A DNA stretch of 64,000 bases from Paenibacillus sp. FSL H8-0079. GTDB lineage: Bacteria > Bacillota > Bacilli > Paenibacillales > Paenibacillaceae. The stretch spans positions 3,100,001-3,164,000 of the forward strand of contig NZ_CP150300.1 of assembly GCF_037991315.1 (NCBI RefSeq), read 5' to 3'. The notes beneath the pieces are model-generated. The model was not told where the DNA came from. It searched no databases and was given only the letters and a program-made list of their open reading frames with translations. The translations under genes and the position numbers were made by a program. Positions 8,776 through 18,218 of the stretch are shown one piece after another. Every line of letters starts with the position of its first letter. The first letter of the stretch is position 1.

Positions 8776-9450
8776 ATGGCTACTATACTCGTTGCTGACG
8801 ACGATGCGAATATTCGCGAACTTGTCTGTTTATTTCTCAAAAATGATGGGTTCACCACAGTGGAAGCTGCGGATGGTAAGGAAGCTCTCACTTTGTATGG
8901 TGAAACGACAGTTGATCTGGTTGTGCTTGATATTATGATGCCTGTCATGGACGGCTGGGCACTATGCAAGGAACTCCGAAGAGCCAATCCCGACCTCCCA
9001 TTACTCATGTTGACGGCGAGAGGAGAGACTTGGGAAAAGGTGAAAGGGTTCGAACTGGGTACGGATGATTATTTGACCAAACCGTTCGATCCATTAGAGT
9101 TGACTGCTCGTGTCCGAGCATTACTCAAACGATACAAAATTGGCTCCACACATACAATTCAGTTTGGTAATGTTATTCTTGACCGTCAGACGTATAAGGT
9201 AATGAGAGGCGCGGAGTCGCTTACGTTGCCACTTAAGGAGTTTGAACTTCTGTATAAACTTGCTGGAACACCAGGACAAGTCTATACACGTGAGCAGTTG
9301 ATCGATCAGATATGGGGGATTGATTACGCCGGAGATGATCGAACAATAGACGTACATATTAAACGCCTGCGCGAACGATTCGCAACTACACCTGATTTTC
9401 GGATTGAAACGGTGCGTGGGCTGGGGTACAGACTTGAGGTCTATGAATGA
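8776..9450 (+). CDS. OmpR/PhoB-type response regulator (TCS1)
   Basis: This 224-residue protein has a receiver domain (about 1-115) with the acidic pocket ADDD, the phospho-accepting Asp at about residue 52 (VLDIMMPVMDG) and the conserved Lys in LTKPFDP. A winged-helix DNA-binding domain follows (about 130-222), ending in DVHIKRLRERF and VRGLGYRLE. Phosphorylation by the kinase encoded next (4-bp overlap) should switch it on. OmpR-type proteins bind tandem repeats with an 11-bp period. Three promoter blocks with exactly that spacing occur just downstream, at 10931, 12035 and 15923, and are the obvious candidate targets. Confidence 0.93.
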   Translation: MATILVADDDANIRELVCLFLKNDGFTTVEAADGKEALTLYGETTVDLVVLDIMMPVMDGWALCKELRRANPDLPLLMLTARGETWEKVKGFELGTDDYLTKPFDPLELTARVRALLKRYKIGSTHTIQFGNVILDRQTYKVMRGAESLTLPLKEFELLYKLAGTPGQVYTREQLIDQIWGIDYAGDDRTIDVHIKRLRERFATTPDFRIETVRGLGYRLEVYE

Positions 9451-10817
9451 TCCGATCCATATATATTCGTGTGGTCTTGACCTTTTTGGGGTCTGTTATC
9501 GCTGGTACGATCATTTCATTTTTTGTGTCTACCTGGATATTTGAAGAAAAATTAAACGAAAACGCACAAATTAACCTACGAAACTTCGGACAAGACGTTG
9601 TGCAGATCTATAAGGCCCTCCCCGTGAGTGAAGCGGACTTGTACGTCAGTGGAATGAAACAGCTCAGCTCCTATCATATTCGAATTTACGAACCTTCGGG
9701 TGAATTCAAGACTTACGGAAAGCTTAACGGACATAAGTCTGCTGCTGTGACGAGCGAGCAACTGAAGAAAGTGTTAGATGGGGGCGTTGTTCAAGAAACA
9801 ACGAGTGGGATTGCTACAGGGTTCTTAGGGTTACCGTTGAAAACGGAGACGGGAACAAAAGGGATATTTTTGGAAACACTTGCGCCGCCTTCAACCTCTT
9901 TTGTGATCAAGTGGGGCTTAATCTTTGCAAGCTGTTCGTTGATTGCAGGAAGTTTGTTAATTCTCGTTGCCTCTGTATATCTGGTGAGACCGATCAAGAA
10001 ATTGACCAAAGCAACCAAGCGGATTGCAGCTGGAGATTTCAATGTCAAACTGAATATTAAGCAAACGACTGAGATTGGCACGTTGGCTCGCAGCTTTGAA
10101 GAAATGATGCATGATCTGAAGCAGTTGGAGCAGATGCGCAGGGAATTCGTTACGAATGTTTCGCACGAGGTTCAGTCTCCCCTCACCTCAATATCCGGTT
10201 ACGCTTCAGCACTGAAGCAAGTCAACCTCTCGGAACAAGAGCGAAACCGTTACCTGGATATTATCATCTCTGAAGCGAAACGAATGTCCAAAATGAGCGA
10301 TAGCCTGCTCAAGCTGAGTTTACTTGAATCGCAGTCCCAGCAACTACGGCTTAACACCTTAAGCCTTGATGAACAGATTAGGCGGGTCATCGTGGCACTT
10401 CAGCCGCAATGGTCCGGGCGTAACATTCATTTCGAGCTTGATTTGGAGAACGTTAAGGTAACGGCTGACCACGATCAGTTAAATCAGGTATGGACGAACA
10501 TTCTCGGAAATAGCATCAAGTTCTCCAAGGATGGCGGTATGATTAAAGTCAGCATGGAAGAGGATTTCAAAAATGTGACTGTTCGAATATCCGACACGGG
10601 CATTGGTATTCCCCTGGAAGACCAGAAGCGTATATTCGAGCGCTTTTTCAAGGCAGATCGTTCCCACAGTCGTAAATACGACGGGAGTGGTATGGGACTA
10701 GCAATCGTTAAACAGATCGTATCACTTCATCAGGGTGACATCCGCGTGGAAAGCGAACCTGGTCAAGGCACGACCTTTATAATCACGTTGCCCATCCATC
10801 CACCAACGGATAGTTAG
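9447..10817 (+). CDS. Sensor histidine kinase (TCS1)
   Basis: This 456-residue kinase has transmembrane helix 1 at about 8-30, an extracellular sensor region of about 120 residues, transmembrane helix 2 at about 153-178 and a HAMP domain (VRPIKKLTKATKRIAAGDF). The H box has the phospho-accepting His at residue 240 in NVSHEVQSPLTSI. The ATPase domain has N, G1, F and G2 boxes (NILGNSIKFS, ISDTGIGIP, IFERFFKAD, GSGMGLAIV). The H box has QS where most kinases have RT or KT. The signal is unknown, but the medium-sized outer domain suggests a cell-surface stimulus. It pairs with the response regulator whose stop it overlaps by 4 bp. Confidence 0.93.
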   Translation: MIRSIYIRVVLTFLGSVIAGTIISFFVSTWIFEEKLNENAQINLRNFGQDVVQIYKALPVSEADLYVSGMKQLSSYHIRIYEPSGEFKTYGKLNGHKSAAVTSEQLKKVLDGGVVQETTSGIATGFLGLPLKTETGTKGIFLETLAPPSTSFVIKWGLIFASCSLIAGSLLILVASVYLVRPIKKLTKATKRIAAGDFNVKLNIKQTTEIGTLARSFEEMMHDLKQLEQMRREFVTNVSHEVQSPLTSISGYASALKQVNLSEQERNRYLDIIISEAKRMSKMSDSLLKLSLLESQSQQLRLNTLSLDEQIRRVIVALQPQWSGRNIHFELDLENVKVTADHDQLNQVWTNILGNSIKFSKDGGMIKVSMEEDFKNVTVRISDTGIGIPLEDQKRIFERFFKADRSHSRKYDGSGMGLAIVKQIVSLHQGDIRVESEPGQGTTFIITLPIHPPTDS

Positions 10818-10874
10818 GCTCACAGGACAGGTGAATGAATAGAATATCCTTCGAAGTATCTAAACCAAATTCTC

Positions 10875-10928
10875 ATGCCATGAGTAACATGCAAGCTTCC
10901 TTGTATGTTACTCATGGCATTTTTTTTG
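10875..10928 (+). terminator. Rho-independent terminator after TCS1
   Basis: The arms ATGCCATGAGTAACAT (10875-10890) and ATGTTACTCATGGCAT (10905-10920) pair perfectly over 16 bp and are followed by eight T. It separates the TCS1 operon from the hydrolase promoter directly downstream. Confidence 0.9.
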
Positions 10929-10930
10929 CT

Positions 10931-10971
10931 TGTTCATATTCCGTTCATATTGTGGTCATTGGGAGTACATC
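10931..10971 (+). promoter_or_regulatory. Hydrolase-regulon promoter, copy A
   Basis: Two tandem 11-bp units, GTTCATATTCC and GTTCATATTGT (10932-10953), precede TACATC at 10966, which can serve as -10. The second unit supplies TTCATA at -35 spacing of 16 bp. This layout, with the activator sites overlapping the -35, is typical of PhoB/OmpR-type promoters. The same 40-bp block occurs at 12035 and 15923. The transcript would lead into the hydrolase gene at 11031. Confidence 0.7.
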
Positions 10972-11030
10972 TTTGTTGATTAGGCTTGCATTAGCGGTTT
11001 GATATGTCAAAAAAAAGAGGATAGGGGCAG

Positions 11031-12017
11031 ATGAATGTGAGTCAACAAGCAGACAAAAAAATACAGAGTAAAGGCAAAACAAAGAAAGTGTTAAACATTT
11101 TGTTTAAAGTACTATGCGCAATCATTATAGCAATCTTACTTTTTGTAGCTATCGTATATACTGTTAACCAAATCAGTACTCATTCGGAGCAAAAAAGAAT
11201 GGAGCCGTATGGTCAACATGTGTCTGTAGACGGGAAAAATATGAATGTGTTCATTCAAGGCGAAGGTGAGGAAACGATTGTGCTTCTGCCTGGCTTTGGA
11301 ACAGCGGCACCAGCGCTTGATTTTAAGCCACTTATTTCTGAGTTATCTCCATATTATAAAGTCGTCGTGGTTGAGCCCTTTGGTTACGGATTGAGCGATC
11401 AGACCGAAAAGGAACGCAGTACAGCGAATATCGTCAGTGAAATTCATGAAGCGTTACAGCGTCTACATATTGATCGTTATATCCTCATGGGTCATTCCAT
11501 CTCGGGGATCTATAGTCTGGAGTATGTGAACAAATATGCCAATGAAGTAAGTGCATTTGTCGGGCTGGATAGCAGTGTGCCAGCGATAAGTGAACAGAAG
11601 ATTGATTCGTCAGATACACAACCGATTAAATGGTTCCGTAACTTAGGTTTCGCACGAGTACAATTGAAACTGAGTGCGGACCCTTATGATGGACTGCCTT
11701 ATGATGAGCAAACGAAAGAACAATTGAACATTCTGATTCGAAAAAATATGTATAATACCACGCAATTAAATGAGGCAGAGAGTATGTATTCCAACTTCAA
11801 AGCAGCTGAACAACTAACGTTCCCTGTTAATCTTCCTGTCCTGTTCTTTGTTCAAAAGAATCATCCGGCAGCGGACAATTGGGTTCCCGAACACGAGAAA
11901 CTAATAGAGAACTCCGAACATGGAGAAATAGTGTTGTTGGAAGCAAATCATTATTTGTATCGTTCCCATGCCAAAGATATTGCTGAAAAATTCAGGGGAT
12001 TTATGACACAACAGTAA
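11031..12017 (+). CDS. Membrane-anchored alpha/beta hydrolase (paralogue 1)
   Basis: This 328-residue protein has a basic N-terminus, one membrane helix at about residues 22-47 and then an alpha/beta-hydrolase domain facing outward. The oxyanion region LLPGFGT is near 85-91, the nucleophile elbow GHSISG places Ser at about 156, and the catalytic His lies in ANHYLY near residue 310. It is a paralogue of the protein encoded at 18219 (shared VVEPFGYGLSD and SEIHEAL segments) and the parent type of the fossil at 12144. The substrate is unknown; an ester, lipid or cell-wall-linked compound outside the membrane is plausible. Promoter copy A lies 60 bp upstream. Confidence 0.85.
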   Translation: MNVSQQADKKIQSKGKTKKVLNILFKVLCAIIIAILLFVAIVYTVNQISTHSEQKRMEPYGQHVSVDGKNMNVFIQGEGEETIVLLPGFGTAAPALDFKPLISELSPYYKVVVVEPFGYGLSDQTEKERSTANIVSEIHEALQRLHIDRYILMGHSISGIYSLEYVNKYANEVSAFVGLDSSVPAISEQKIDSSDTQPIKWFRNLGFARVQLKLSADPYDGLPYDEQTKEQLNILIRKNMYNTTQLNEAESMYSNFKAAEQLTFPVNLPVLFFVQKNHPAADNWVPEHEKLIENSEHGEIVLLEANHYLYRSHAKDIAEKFRGFMTQQ

Positions 12018-12034
12018 ATAGTAATGAATTGGCT

Positions 12035-12075
12035 TGTTCATATTCAGTTCATATTGACGTCACGGGCAGTACATT
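12035..12075 (+). promoter_or_regulatory. Hydrolase-regulon promoter, copy B
   Basis: The block repeats GTTCATATTCA and GTTCATATTGA at 11-bp spacing, then GACGTCAC, then TACATT at 12070. It matches copies A and C at most of 40 positions. The 12018-12229 interval contains this promoter and the remnant of a deleted hydrolase, then the lipase-like gene at 12230. Confidence 0.7.
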
Positions 12076-12143
12076 TTCATTGGATAAAATTTCATTAGCA
12101 GCAATGAAGCAAAGAATAGATCAAGGGGCAAAAAGAAAGATCC

Positions 12144-12194
12144 GCAGAGAACATCGTAAGTGAAGTTCATGAAGCTCTGCAGCAACATGATTAA
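12144..12194 (+). pseudogene. Remnant of a third alpha/beta hydrolase copy
   Basis: In frame from 12144 the sequence reads AENIVSEVHEALQQHD and then a TAA stop. The intact paralogues read TANIVSEIHEALQRLHIDRY and TENMVSEIHEALQQLNIHRY at the same place. Just upstream, AAAAAGAAAGATCCG aligns with the codons for EKER in those genes but in a shifted frame. The rest of the gene is gone on both sides, while promoter copy B survives in front of it. This is a deletion remnant of a tandem copy and has no coding capacity of its own. Confidence 0.75.
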
Positions 12195-12229
12195 TCCGGC
12201 CGTTGCCGTGATGAGAGAGAGGCATTCCA

Positions 12230-13684
12230 ATGAGATTATTTGAAATACTTTTAGTTCTATCCTGTTTCGCTTTACTCGTAGACCTACTATTTATTAAAAG
12301 AAGTACAATGAAAACAGGCTTGGGTTTGGGTATAGGGAGTAGCGTTATACTCGTAGTTCAATTGTTGGTTGAGGGATATAGATGGCAGTTGCTTGTGGTA
12401 TATATCATGACGGCTCTATTCATCATCATCGTTTTATTCAGACATTCCGACAAGATGATAAATCTTAAAATAGGGAAGTTCTTGAAATATAGTTTATCTT
12501 CCTTAATCGTCATTCTGCTTGTTGGTTCTACCGTCTTGTCTGTATACTTACCTGTTTTTAATCTGCCGAAGCTTGATGGTCCAGAGAAGGTGGGTACTCA
12601 AACATTTCATTTAACAGACCAGAACAGAGACGAAATCTTCACTGAAGATCAAAGCGATAAGAGAGAACTAATGGTTCAAGTTTGGTACCCAACTGAAAAC
12701 AGCAATAACAACAAGCGTGACACGCTGTTTCCAAATAATAAAGAAATGTTCAAAAAGTATATTCAGAGCTTCTCTAATTCTTTAAAACTGCCCGAATTTT
12801 TGCTCGACTACTTGAAGTATAGTCAAACCAACTCTTATGAAAATGTTGAAATATTACCTTCTGCAAGTCCTTATCCCGTGGTACTGCTATCTCATGGTAT
12901 GGGAACCAGTAGAGTTTTACATGCATCACAGGCCGAGAATCTGGCCAGTCATGGGTATATCGTGGTCACCATCGATCACACGTATAGCACCTTTGCTACC
13001 CTTTTCCCAGATGGCCGTGTAACGGATTATAAAAAAAGTACGACTACACTAGATGAACGTACAAAAACAGGGAATATATGGACCGAAGACGTGAAATTTG
13101 TAATCGATCAAATCGAAAAGCTGAATTCAGGTGCAATCGAAAGTCAGTTTAAAGGAAAAATCGATCTAGATCACATCGGCGCGATGGGGCATTCTTTTGG
13201 GGGTGCAACCGCGTTTAATGCAACGTATTTAGATCCTCGAATCAAGGCTGGGGTTAATATGGATGGGTCACTATATGAAGTGGAAAATAGAGATGATATA
13301 AACAAGCCGTTTATGTTCATCAGGTCAGGAAGTTTTGAAGACTGGTTCGCCAATTTTGAAATGGACAGAAATTCGGATGATGAAGTAACTAAATCTCTTT
13401 CAGATGAGCTGCACATTATGAAAAGTGTTATCAATCATGGGGGAAAAGTGATCTATGTAGAAGGAACCCAGCACTTCAATTTCACGGACCTTCAGTTCTA
13501 TTCAGAGCTGGTTAAACTGTCCGGTATCACAGGAGATATCAATGGTAAAAGAGGATCAAAAATCGTAAACGAATATGTACTCGATTTCTTTAACAAGCAA
13601 CTGAAAGGAACGGGTGGAGATCTAATTCAGGGACCAAACGACTTGTATCTGGAGGTGAAATTTGTAGACCCAGAAGAGCTCTAA
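12230..13684 (+). CDS. Membrane alpha/beta hydrolase, PAF-acetylhydrolase-like
   Basis: This 484-residue protein begins with four hydrophobic helices (about residues 3-110) and continues as an alpha/beta hydrolase. The segment VVLLSHGMGTSR is the oxyanion loop, GHSFGGATAFN holds the nucleophile Ser at about 322, VNMDGSL lies near the acid, and the His is in EGTQHFNFTD near 420. The pattern matches platelet-activating-factor acetylhydrolase and related dienelactone/lipase-like esterases, which cleave short acyl esters from lipids. It follows the fossil hydrolase and promoter copy B. The serine hydrolase gene starts 39 bp after its stop, so the two are probably one transcript. Confidence 0.82.
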   Translation: MRLFEILLVLSCFALLVDLLFIKRSTMKTGLGLGIGSSVILVVQLLVEGYRWQLLVVYIMTALFIIIVLFRHSDKMINLKIGKFLKYSLSSLIVILLVGSTVLSVYLPVFNLPKLDGPEKVGTQTFHLTDQNRDEIFTEDQSDKRELMVQVWYPTENSNNNKRDTLFPNNKEMFKKYIQSFSNSLKLPEFLLDYLKYSQTNSYENVEILPSASPYPVVLLSHGMGTSRVLHASQAENLASHGYIVVTIDHTYSTFATLFPDGRVTDYKKSTTTLDERTKTGNIWTEDVKFVIDQIEKLNSGAIESQFKGKIDLDHIGAMGHSFGGATAFNATYLDPRIKAGVNMDGSLYEVENRDDINKPFMFIRSGSFEDWFANFEMDRNSDDEVTKSLSDELHIMKSVINHGGKVIYVEGTQHFNFTDLQFYSELVKLSGITGDINGKRGSKIVNEYVLDFFNKQLKGTGGDLIQGPNDLYLEVKFVDPEEL

Positions 13685-13723
13685 TCAACCAAAACAAACA
13701 TGTAAACTCAGGAGATGATGTGA

Positions 13724-15814
13724 ATGGGACGACAAAAGGGAAAACGAACTTCAATCACCGCCTTAACTCTGGTGTTAACGATGTTAGCTCCAATGTCAGT
13801 CATGGCCGCACCAGCTACGAGTAAAAACAGCGATCTGACGTATGAACCAACCAAGAAAATAGTAGCGGAGAAAGCGAAGATCCTTACCGAGAAGCATGGA
13901 ATCACAAGCCTGCAATATGCCCTTATGGATGGTGGAGAGATTGTGGTGTCTGGTCAGACAGGTAAGAACGATTTAAAGGATAAGGTGCCGCTTACTTCCA
14001 ATACAATCTATGGCATAGGGTCAACCAGCAAAATGTTTCTTACAGCCGCTGTGATGAAGCTTGTTGACCAGGGGAAGATTGAGTTGGATCTGCCTGTTGT
14101 GAACTATTTACCTGATCTTAAGATGAAAGATCATCGCTACACACAAATCACACCACGCATGCTGTTGAATCATTCTTCCGGTCTCCTGGGCAGTACGGGC
14201 AGCAATGCCACATTGTATGGGGACAATGATACGTATTCACATGATACGTTTCTGGAGCAATTGGCGAATCAAAACCTGAAGGCTAGTCCCGGTGCATACT
14301 CGGTGTATAGTAACGATGGTTTTACGTTGGCCGAGATTATGGTTGAACGTGTCAGCGGCCTGAGCTTTACGGCTTTTATACACCATTATATTACGGAACC
14401 TCTGGACATGAAGCATACCAAAACACCACAGGATGTGGTCGACTCGGCAGACATGGCGGGAATCTATTCTCCTTTGGTTGAAGGCCAGCTTCCACAAGAG
14501 AATTATAATATCATCGCTACTGGGGGCATTTATTCTACTGCTGAAGATCTGGTGAAATTTTCACAAATCTTCACGGGAGAGGTCGAAGGTATTCTTTCCA
14601 GTGAGTCGGTAGAAGCCATGGCGCAAGAAGAATACAAAAGAGGCATATGGCCGGAGGATAGCGATACGTCTATATCTTATGGATTAGGGTGGGATAGTGT
14701 AAATCTGTACCCATTCAGTGAATACGGCATCAAGGCCGTTACCAAAGGTGGAGACACCATATCGTATCACTCCTCATTAATCGTACTGCCGGAATACAAT
14801 CTGGCTGCAGCTGTTACCTCGTCAGGTGGGACAAGTGCCAAAGATCAGTTCATTGCGAGTGAATTATTACTCAGCGCACTTGAGGAAAAGGGTATTATTA
14901 CAGAACGGAAGCCGGAAAAATCATTTGGCGTGCCAGTGAAGGCGGATATGCCTAAAGAAATATCCACGTATGCCGGCATATATGGTGCCAATAATTCGGT
15001 CAAGAAGATCGAAATGAATTATGCTGGACAACTGACTGTATCCTCACTTACAGCTCCGAGTAATCCGGCCCAAGAATACACCTACACAGCGGATGGTACT
15101 TTTGTTAACGATGCAGGCACAGAAAAGTTGAAATTTGTTACGGAGCAGAATGGAAGTACGTATCTGTGGTCTCGATCTTATATATCCTTGCCAGGACTTG
15201 GACAGTTGGCTTTCTCAGAATATACGGCGGAGAAGCTGAAAACGAATGAATTATCCGAAGATATTACCGCCTCATGGGAGCAGCGTGAAGGTAAGAGATA
15301 TTACGTGGTCAATCAGAAATATACATCAACGGTATATCTCCATTCATCACCAATTCTCTCTTTTCATATGAACGAAGAGATTCCAGGGTATATGTCCAAT
15401 AGTAAGATTATTGGAGCCAACAAAGCAGTCACTGAGCTGCAAATCCCTGGCATGGCTGGGCGTGATTCAAAAGAGATTTATTTTGCTGAAAAGAACGGAG
15501 TAGAGTACATCACAGCGGTAGGTAGCGTATATGCTAGTGAGGAACTTGTACAACCACTCTATTCGGGCAAACAATCTGTAACTACAATTCAAGCAGACGG
15601 TTATGCCAAATGGTTTTCGGTACCAGCAACGGTGAAAGGAAAAATCATGACAGTGAAGATGCCTGTACATGGAGCCTTTGCCGTATATGATCAAAAGGGT
15701 GTTTGTATTAATCACACCGTGGTCAGCAGTAAGAATGAGGTTGTCTTACCAGAAAACGGCCGCATTGTATTTGCAGGTGACGTTGATTCCAAATTTGAAA
15801 TTTCATTGAAATAG
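13724..15814 (+). CDS. Secreted serine hydrolase, beta-lactamase fold (paralogue 1)
   Basis: This 696-residue protein has a signal peptide (basic KGKR, hydrophobic core and MAAPA cleavage region near residue 29). A class C beta-lactamase/D-alanyl-D-alanine-peptidase-like domain follows, with SxxK as S100-T-S-K103, the YSN motif in YSVYSNDGF near 190 and a KGG triad element in AVTKGGDT near 346. After about residue 400 a long beta-rich C-terminal region follows, which is not part of the catalytic fold. Enzymes of this group hydrolyse amides or esters outside the cell. It is a close paralogue of the protein encoded at 16037, so the pair arose by local duplication. It is probably driven by promoter B. 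Confidence 0.88.
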   Translation: MGRQKGKRTSITALTLVLTMLAPMSVMAAPATSKNSDLTYEPTKKIVAEKAKILTEKHGITSLQYALMDGGEIVVSGQTGKNDLKDKVPLTSNTIYGIGSTSKMFLTAAVMKLVDQGKIELDLPVVNYLPDLKMKDHRYTQITPRMLLNHSSGLLGSTGSNATLYGDNDTYSHDTFLEQLANQNLKASPGAYSVYSNDGFTLAEIMVERVSGLSFTAFIHHYITEPLDMKHTKTPQDVVDSADMAGIYSPLVEGQLPQENYNIIATGGIYSTAEDLVKFSQIFTGEVEGILSSESVEAMAQEEYKRGIWPEDSDTSISYGLGWDSVNLYPFSEYGIKAVTKGGDTISYHSSLIVLPEYNLAAAVTSSGGTSAKDQFIASELLLSALEEKGIITERKPEKSFGVPVKADMPKEISTYAGIYGANNSVKKIEMNYAGQLTVSSLTAPSNPAQEYTYTADGTFVNDAGTEKLKFVTEQNGSTYLWSRSYISLPGLGQLAFSEYTAEKLKTNELSEDITASWEQREGKRYYVVNQKYTSTVYLHSSPILSFHMNEEIPGYMSNSKIIGANKAVTELQIPGMAGRDSKEIYFAEKNGVEYITAVGSVYASEELVQPLYSGKQSVTTIQADGYAKWFSVPATVKGKIMTVKMPVHGAFAVYDQKGVCINHTVVSSKNEVVLPENGRIVFAGDVDSKFEISLK

Positions 15815-15824
15815 ACGAAGTCTG

Positions 15825-15863
15825 TATCCTCTTTAAGTGTCAACTTAAAGGGGATATTTTTAT
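15825..15863 (+). terminator. Rho-independent terminator
   Basis: The arms TATCCTCTTTAAGT and ACTTAAAGGGGATA pair around GTCA and are followed by a T run. It ends the unit that contains the first serine hydrolase. Confidence 0.85.
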
Positions 15864-15922
15864 GGCGAAAAAAAGGAAGGATCAAGGATCGTGAATCATC
15901 ATGTTACTCAAATTATTTTGCC

Positions 15923-15963
15923 TGTTCATATTCGGTTCATATAGACGTCACGAGCAGTACATT
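15923..15963 (+). promoter_or_regulatory. Hydrolase-regulon promoter, copy C
   Basis: The units GTTCATATTCG and GTTCATATAGA stand at 11-bp spacing, followed by CGTCACGAGC and TACATT at 15958. It is the third copy of the shared promoter block and precedes the second serine hydrolase gene. Confidence 0.7.
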
Positions 15964-16036
15964 TACATGGGTTAAGCTTATTTTAACACCAAAGTAAGAT
16001 ACTCTAATAAAGAGATACTGACAGGAGAAGATGCGA

Positions 16037-18166
16037 ATGATACAACAAGAGAAAATGAACGTGGTCAAGAAAACAGTCAAAAAACGAACTTCAATTGCAG
16101 CTTTAACTCTAGTATTAACCATGTTAGCCCCACTATCTGCAATGGCCACACCGGCTACCACGAATAACAACAGTAACCTTACGTATGAGACAACCAAGAA
16201 AACCGTGATTGAAAAAGCCAAATTACTGACCGAGACGTACGGTACCACCAGTCTGCAATATGCGCTAATCGATGGTGGAGAGATTGTGGTGTCCGGTCAA
16301 ACGGGCAAGAACGATATAAACGATAAGCTACCTCTTACTTCGAACACGATCTATGGCATTGGTTCCACCAGTAAAATGATGCTTACAGCCGCTGTAATGA
16401 AGCTGGTTGACGAAGGCAAGATCGATTTGGATGTGCCTGTTGTGAACTATATGCCTGACTTTACAATGAAAGATAACCGATACAAACAGATCACACCCCG
16501 TATGTTGCTGAATCATTCCTCCGGTCTTCTGGGCAGCTCATTCAACAATGCTACCTTGTACGTAGATAATGACACGTATTCACATGATACATTACTGGAA
16601 CAATTGGCGAATCAAAACCTGAAGGCAGATCCCGGCGCATACTCCGTCTACAGCAACGATGGCTTTACGTTAGCTGAGATTTTGGTCGAAAGAGTTAGTG
16701 GCATAGGTTATACCGCATTTATACACAAGTATTTTACGGAGCCTCTGGATATGAATCATACCAAAACACCACAGGATGTGGTTGATCCGGCAGAGATGGC
16801 GGGAGTCTATTCCCCTTTTTATGAGGGACAACTTCCAAAAGAGAATTATAATATCATCGGTACTGGAGGTCTGTATTCCACCGCTGAAGATCTGGTCAAA
16901 TTCTCACGAATCTTCACGGGAGAGGTCAATGGCATTCTTTCCAGTAAGTCTGTACAAGCTATGGAGCAAGAAGAGTATAAAAGAGGCATGTGGCCAGAGG
17001 ATAGCGATACCCTGATGTCTTACGGGTTAGGGTGGGATAGTGTGAACTTGTTCCCATTCAATGAATACGGCATCAAGGCCGTTATGAAAGGCGGAGATAC
17101 GTTATCTTATCAGTCTTCATTAACGGTACTCCCGGAACACAACATGGCTGCAGCCGTTATCTCTTCGGGCGGGTCGAGCTTAACCAATCAATTCATTGCG
17201 AATGAATTATTACTCAGCGCACTTGAGGAAAAGGGCGTTATTACAGAACGTAAGCCGGAAAAATCATTTGGCGTACCCGTGAAGGCGGATATGCCTAAAG
17301 GAATATCCAAGTACGCTGGTGTATATGGCGGCAATAATTCAGTTACGAAGATCAAAATAAATACGACTGGACAAATGACTGTATCTTCACTTACAGCTCC
17401 AAGTAATCCGGCTCAAGAATACACCTATACAGCGGATGGTACTTTTGTTAACGACGATGGTACAGAAAAGTTGAAATTCGTTGTGGAGAAAAATGGGAAT
17501 ACCTACCTGTGGTCTCGATCTTATATATCCGTTCCAGGGCTCGGACAACTGGCTTTCTCAGAATATAATGCGGAGAAGCTTGAAGCCAATGATTTATCCA
17601 AGGAGATTAACACCGCATGGAAAAAGCGCGATGGTAAAAAATATTACCTGGTGAATGAGAAATACACATCCATGGTCTATCTCAATGCTTCATCGATCCT
17701 TCCTATTCAGTTGAATCAAGAGAATCCAGGGTATATGTCCAATAATAAGATTATTGGAGCAAACGAAGCAGTTAATCTATTGCAAATTCCGGGTACTGCC
17801 GGACGTGATACGATGGACATTCATTTCTCTAAAAAGGACGGAGGAGAGTATCTTACAGCCTTGGGGTATGTATACGCCAGTGAGGAACTGGTGAGACCTA
17901 TCTATTCGGGTAAGCAATCCGCAACAACGATTCAAGCAGATGGATATGCAAAATGGTTTTCGGTACCAGCTACTGCGAAAGGAAAAGTCATGACAGTGAA
18001 GATGCCTGCAAAGGGAGCCTTTGCCGTATATGATCAGACCGGAATTTGTATTAATCACACCGTGGTCAGCGGTAAGAATGAAGTTGTTTTACCAGAAAAC
18101 GGTCGTATTGTATTTGCAGGTGAGGCTGGCTCCCAATTTGAAATTTCATTCAAAGAAGTAAAATGA
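16037..18166 (+). CDS. Secreted serine hydrolase, beta-lactamase fold (paralogue 2)
   Basis: This 709-residue protein parallels the one encoded at 13724 along its whole length. It has a signal peptide with a cleavage region near AMATPA, SxxK in [12 protein letters not shown] in YSVYSNDGF, a KGG element in VMKGGDT and the same beta-rich C-terminal region. Most differences are conservative, which points to a fairly recent duplication with both copies under selection. ATG 16037 is preferred over ATG 16031 because AGGAG (16023-16027) is 9 bp upstream of it. The alpha/beta hydrolase gene at 18219 follows 52 bp later without a terminator, so the two are likely co-transcribed from promoter copy C. 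Confidence 0.88.
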   Translation: MIQQEKMNVVKKTVKKRTSIAALTLVLTMLAPLSAMATPATTNNNSNLTYETTKKTVIEKAKLLTETYGTTSLQYALIDGGEIVVSGQTGKNDINDKLPLTSNTIYGIGSTSKMMLTAAVMKLVDEGKIDLDVPVVNYMPDFTMKDNRYKQITPRMLLNHSSGLLGSSFNNATLYVDNDTYSHDTLLEQLANQNLKADPGAYSVYSNDGFTLAEILVERVSGIGYTAFIHKYFTEPLDMNHTKTPQDVVDPAEMAGVYSPFYEGQLPKENYNIIGTGGLYSTAEDLVKFSRIFTGEVNGILSSKSVQAMEQEEYKRGMWPEDSDTLMSYGLGWDSVNLFPFNEYGIKAVMKGGDTLSYQSSLTVLPEHNMAAAVISSGGSSLTNQFIANELLLSALEEKGVITERKPEKSFGVPVKADMPKGISKYAGVYGGNNSVTKIKINTTGQMTVSSLTAPSNPAQEYTYTADGTFVNDDGTEKLKFVVEKNGNTYLWSRSYISVPGLGQLAFSEYNAEKLEANDLSKEINTAWKKRDGKKYYLVNEKYTSMVYLNASSILPIQLNQENPGYMSNNKIIGANEAVNLLQIPGTAGRDTMDIHFSKKDGGEYLTALGYVYASEELVRPIYSGKQSATTIQADGYAKWFSVPATAKGKVMTVKMPAKGAFAVYDQTGICINHTVVSGKNEVVLPENGRIVFAGEAGSQFEISFKEVK

Positions 18167-18218
18167 ATGGAGTTCCAAACGGCTGTACAATAAACGTACT
18201 CAACAGGAGAGAACCATC

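Noticed and set aside
12837..13022. Frame within the PAF-acetylhydrolase-like gene
   Set aside because: It overlaps a well-supported gene in another frame without its own SD.
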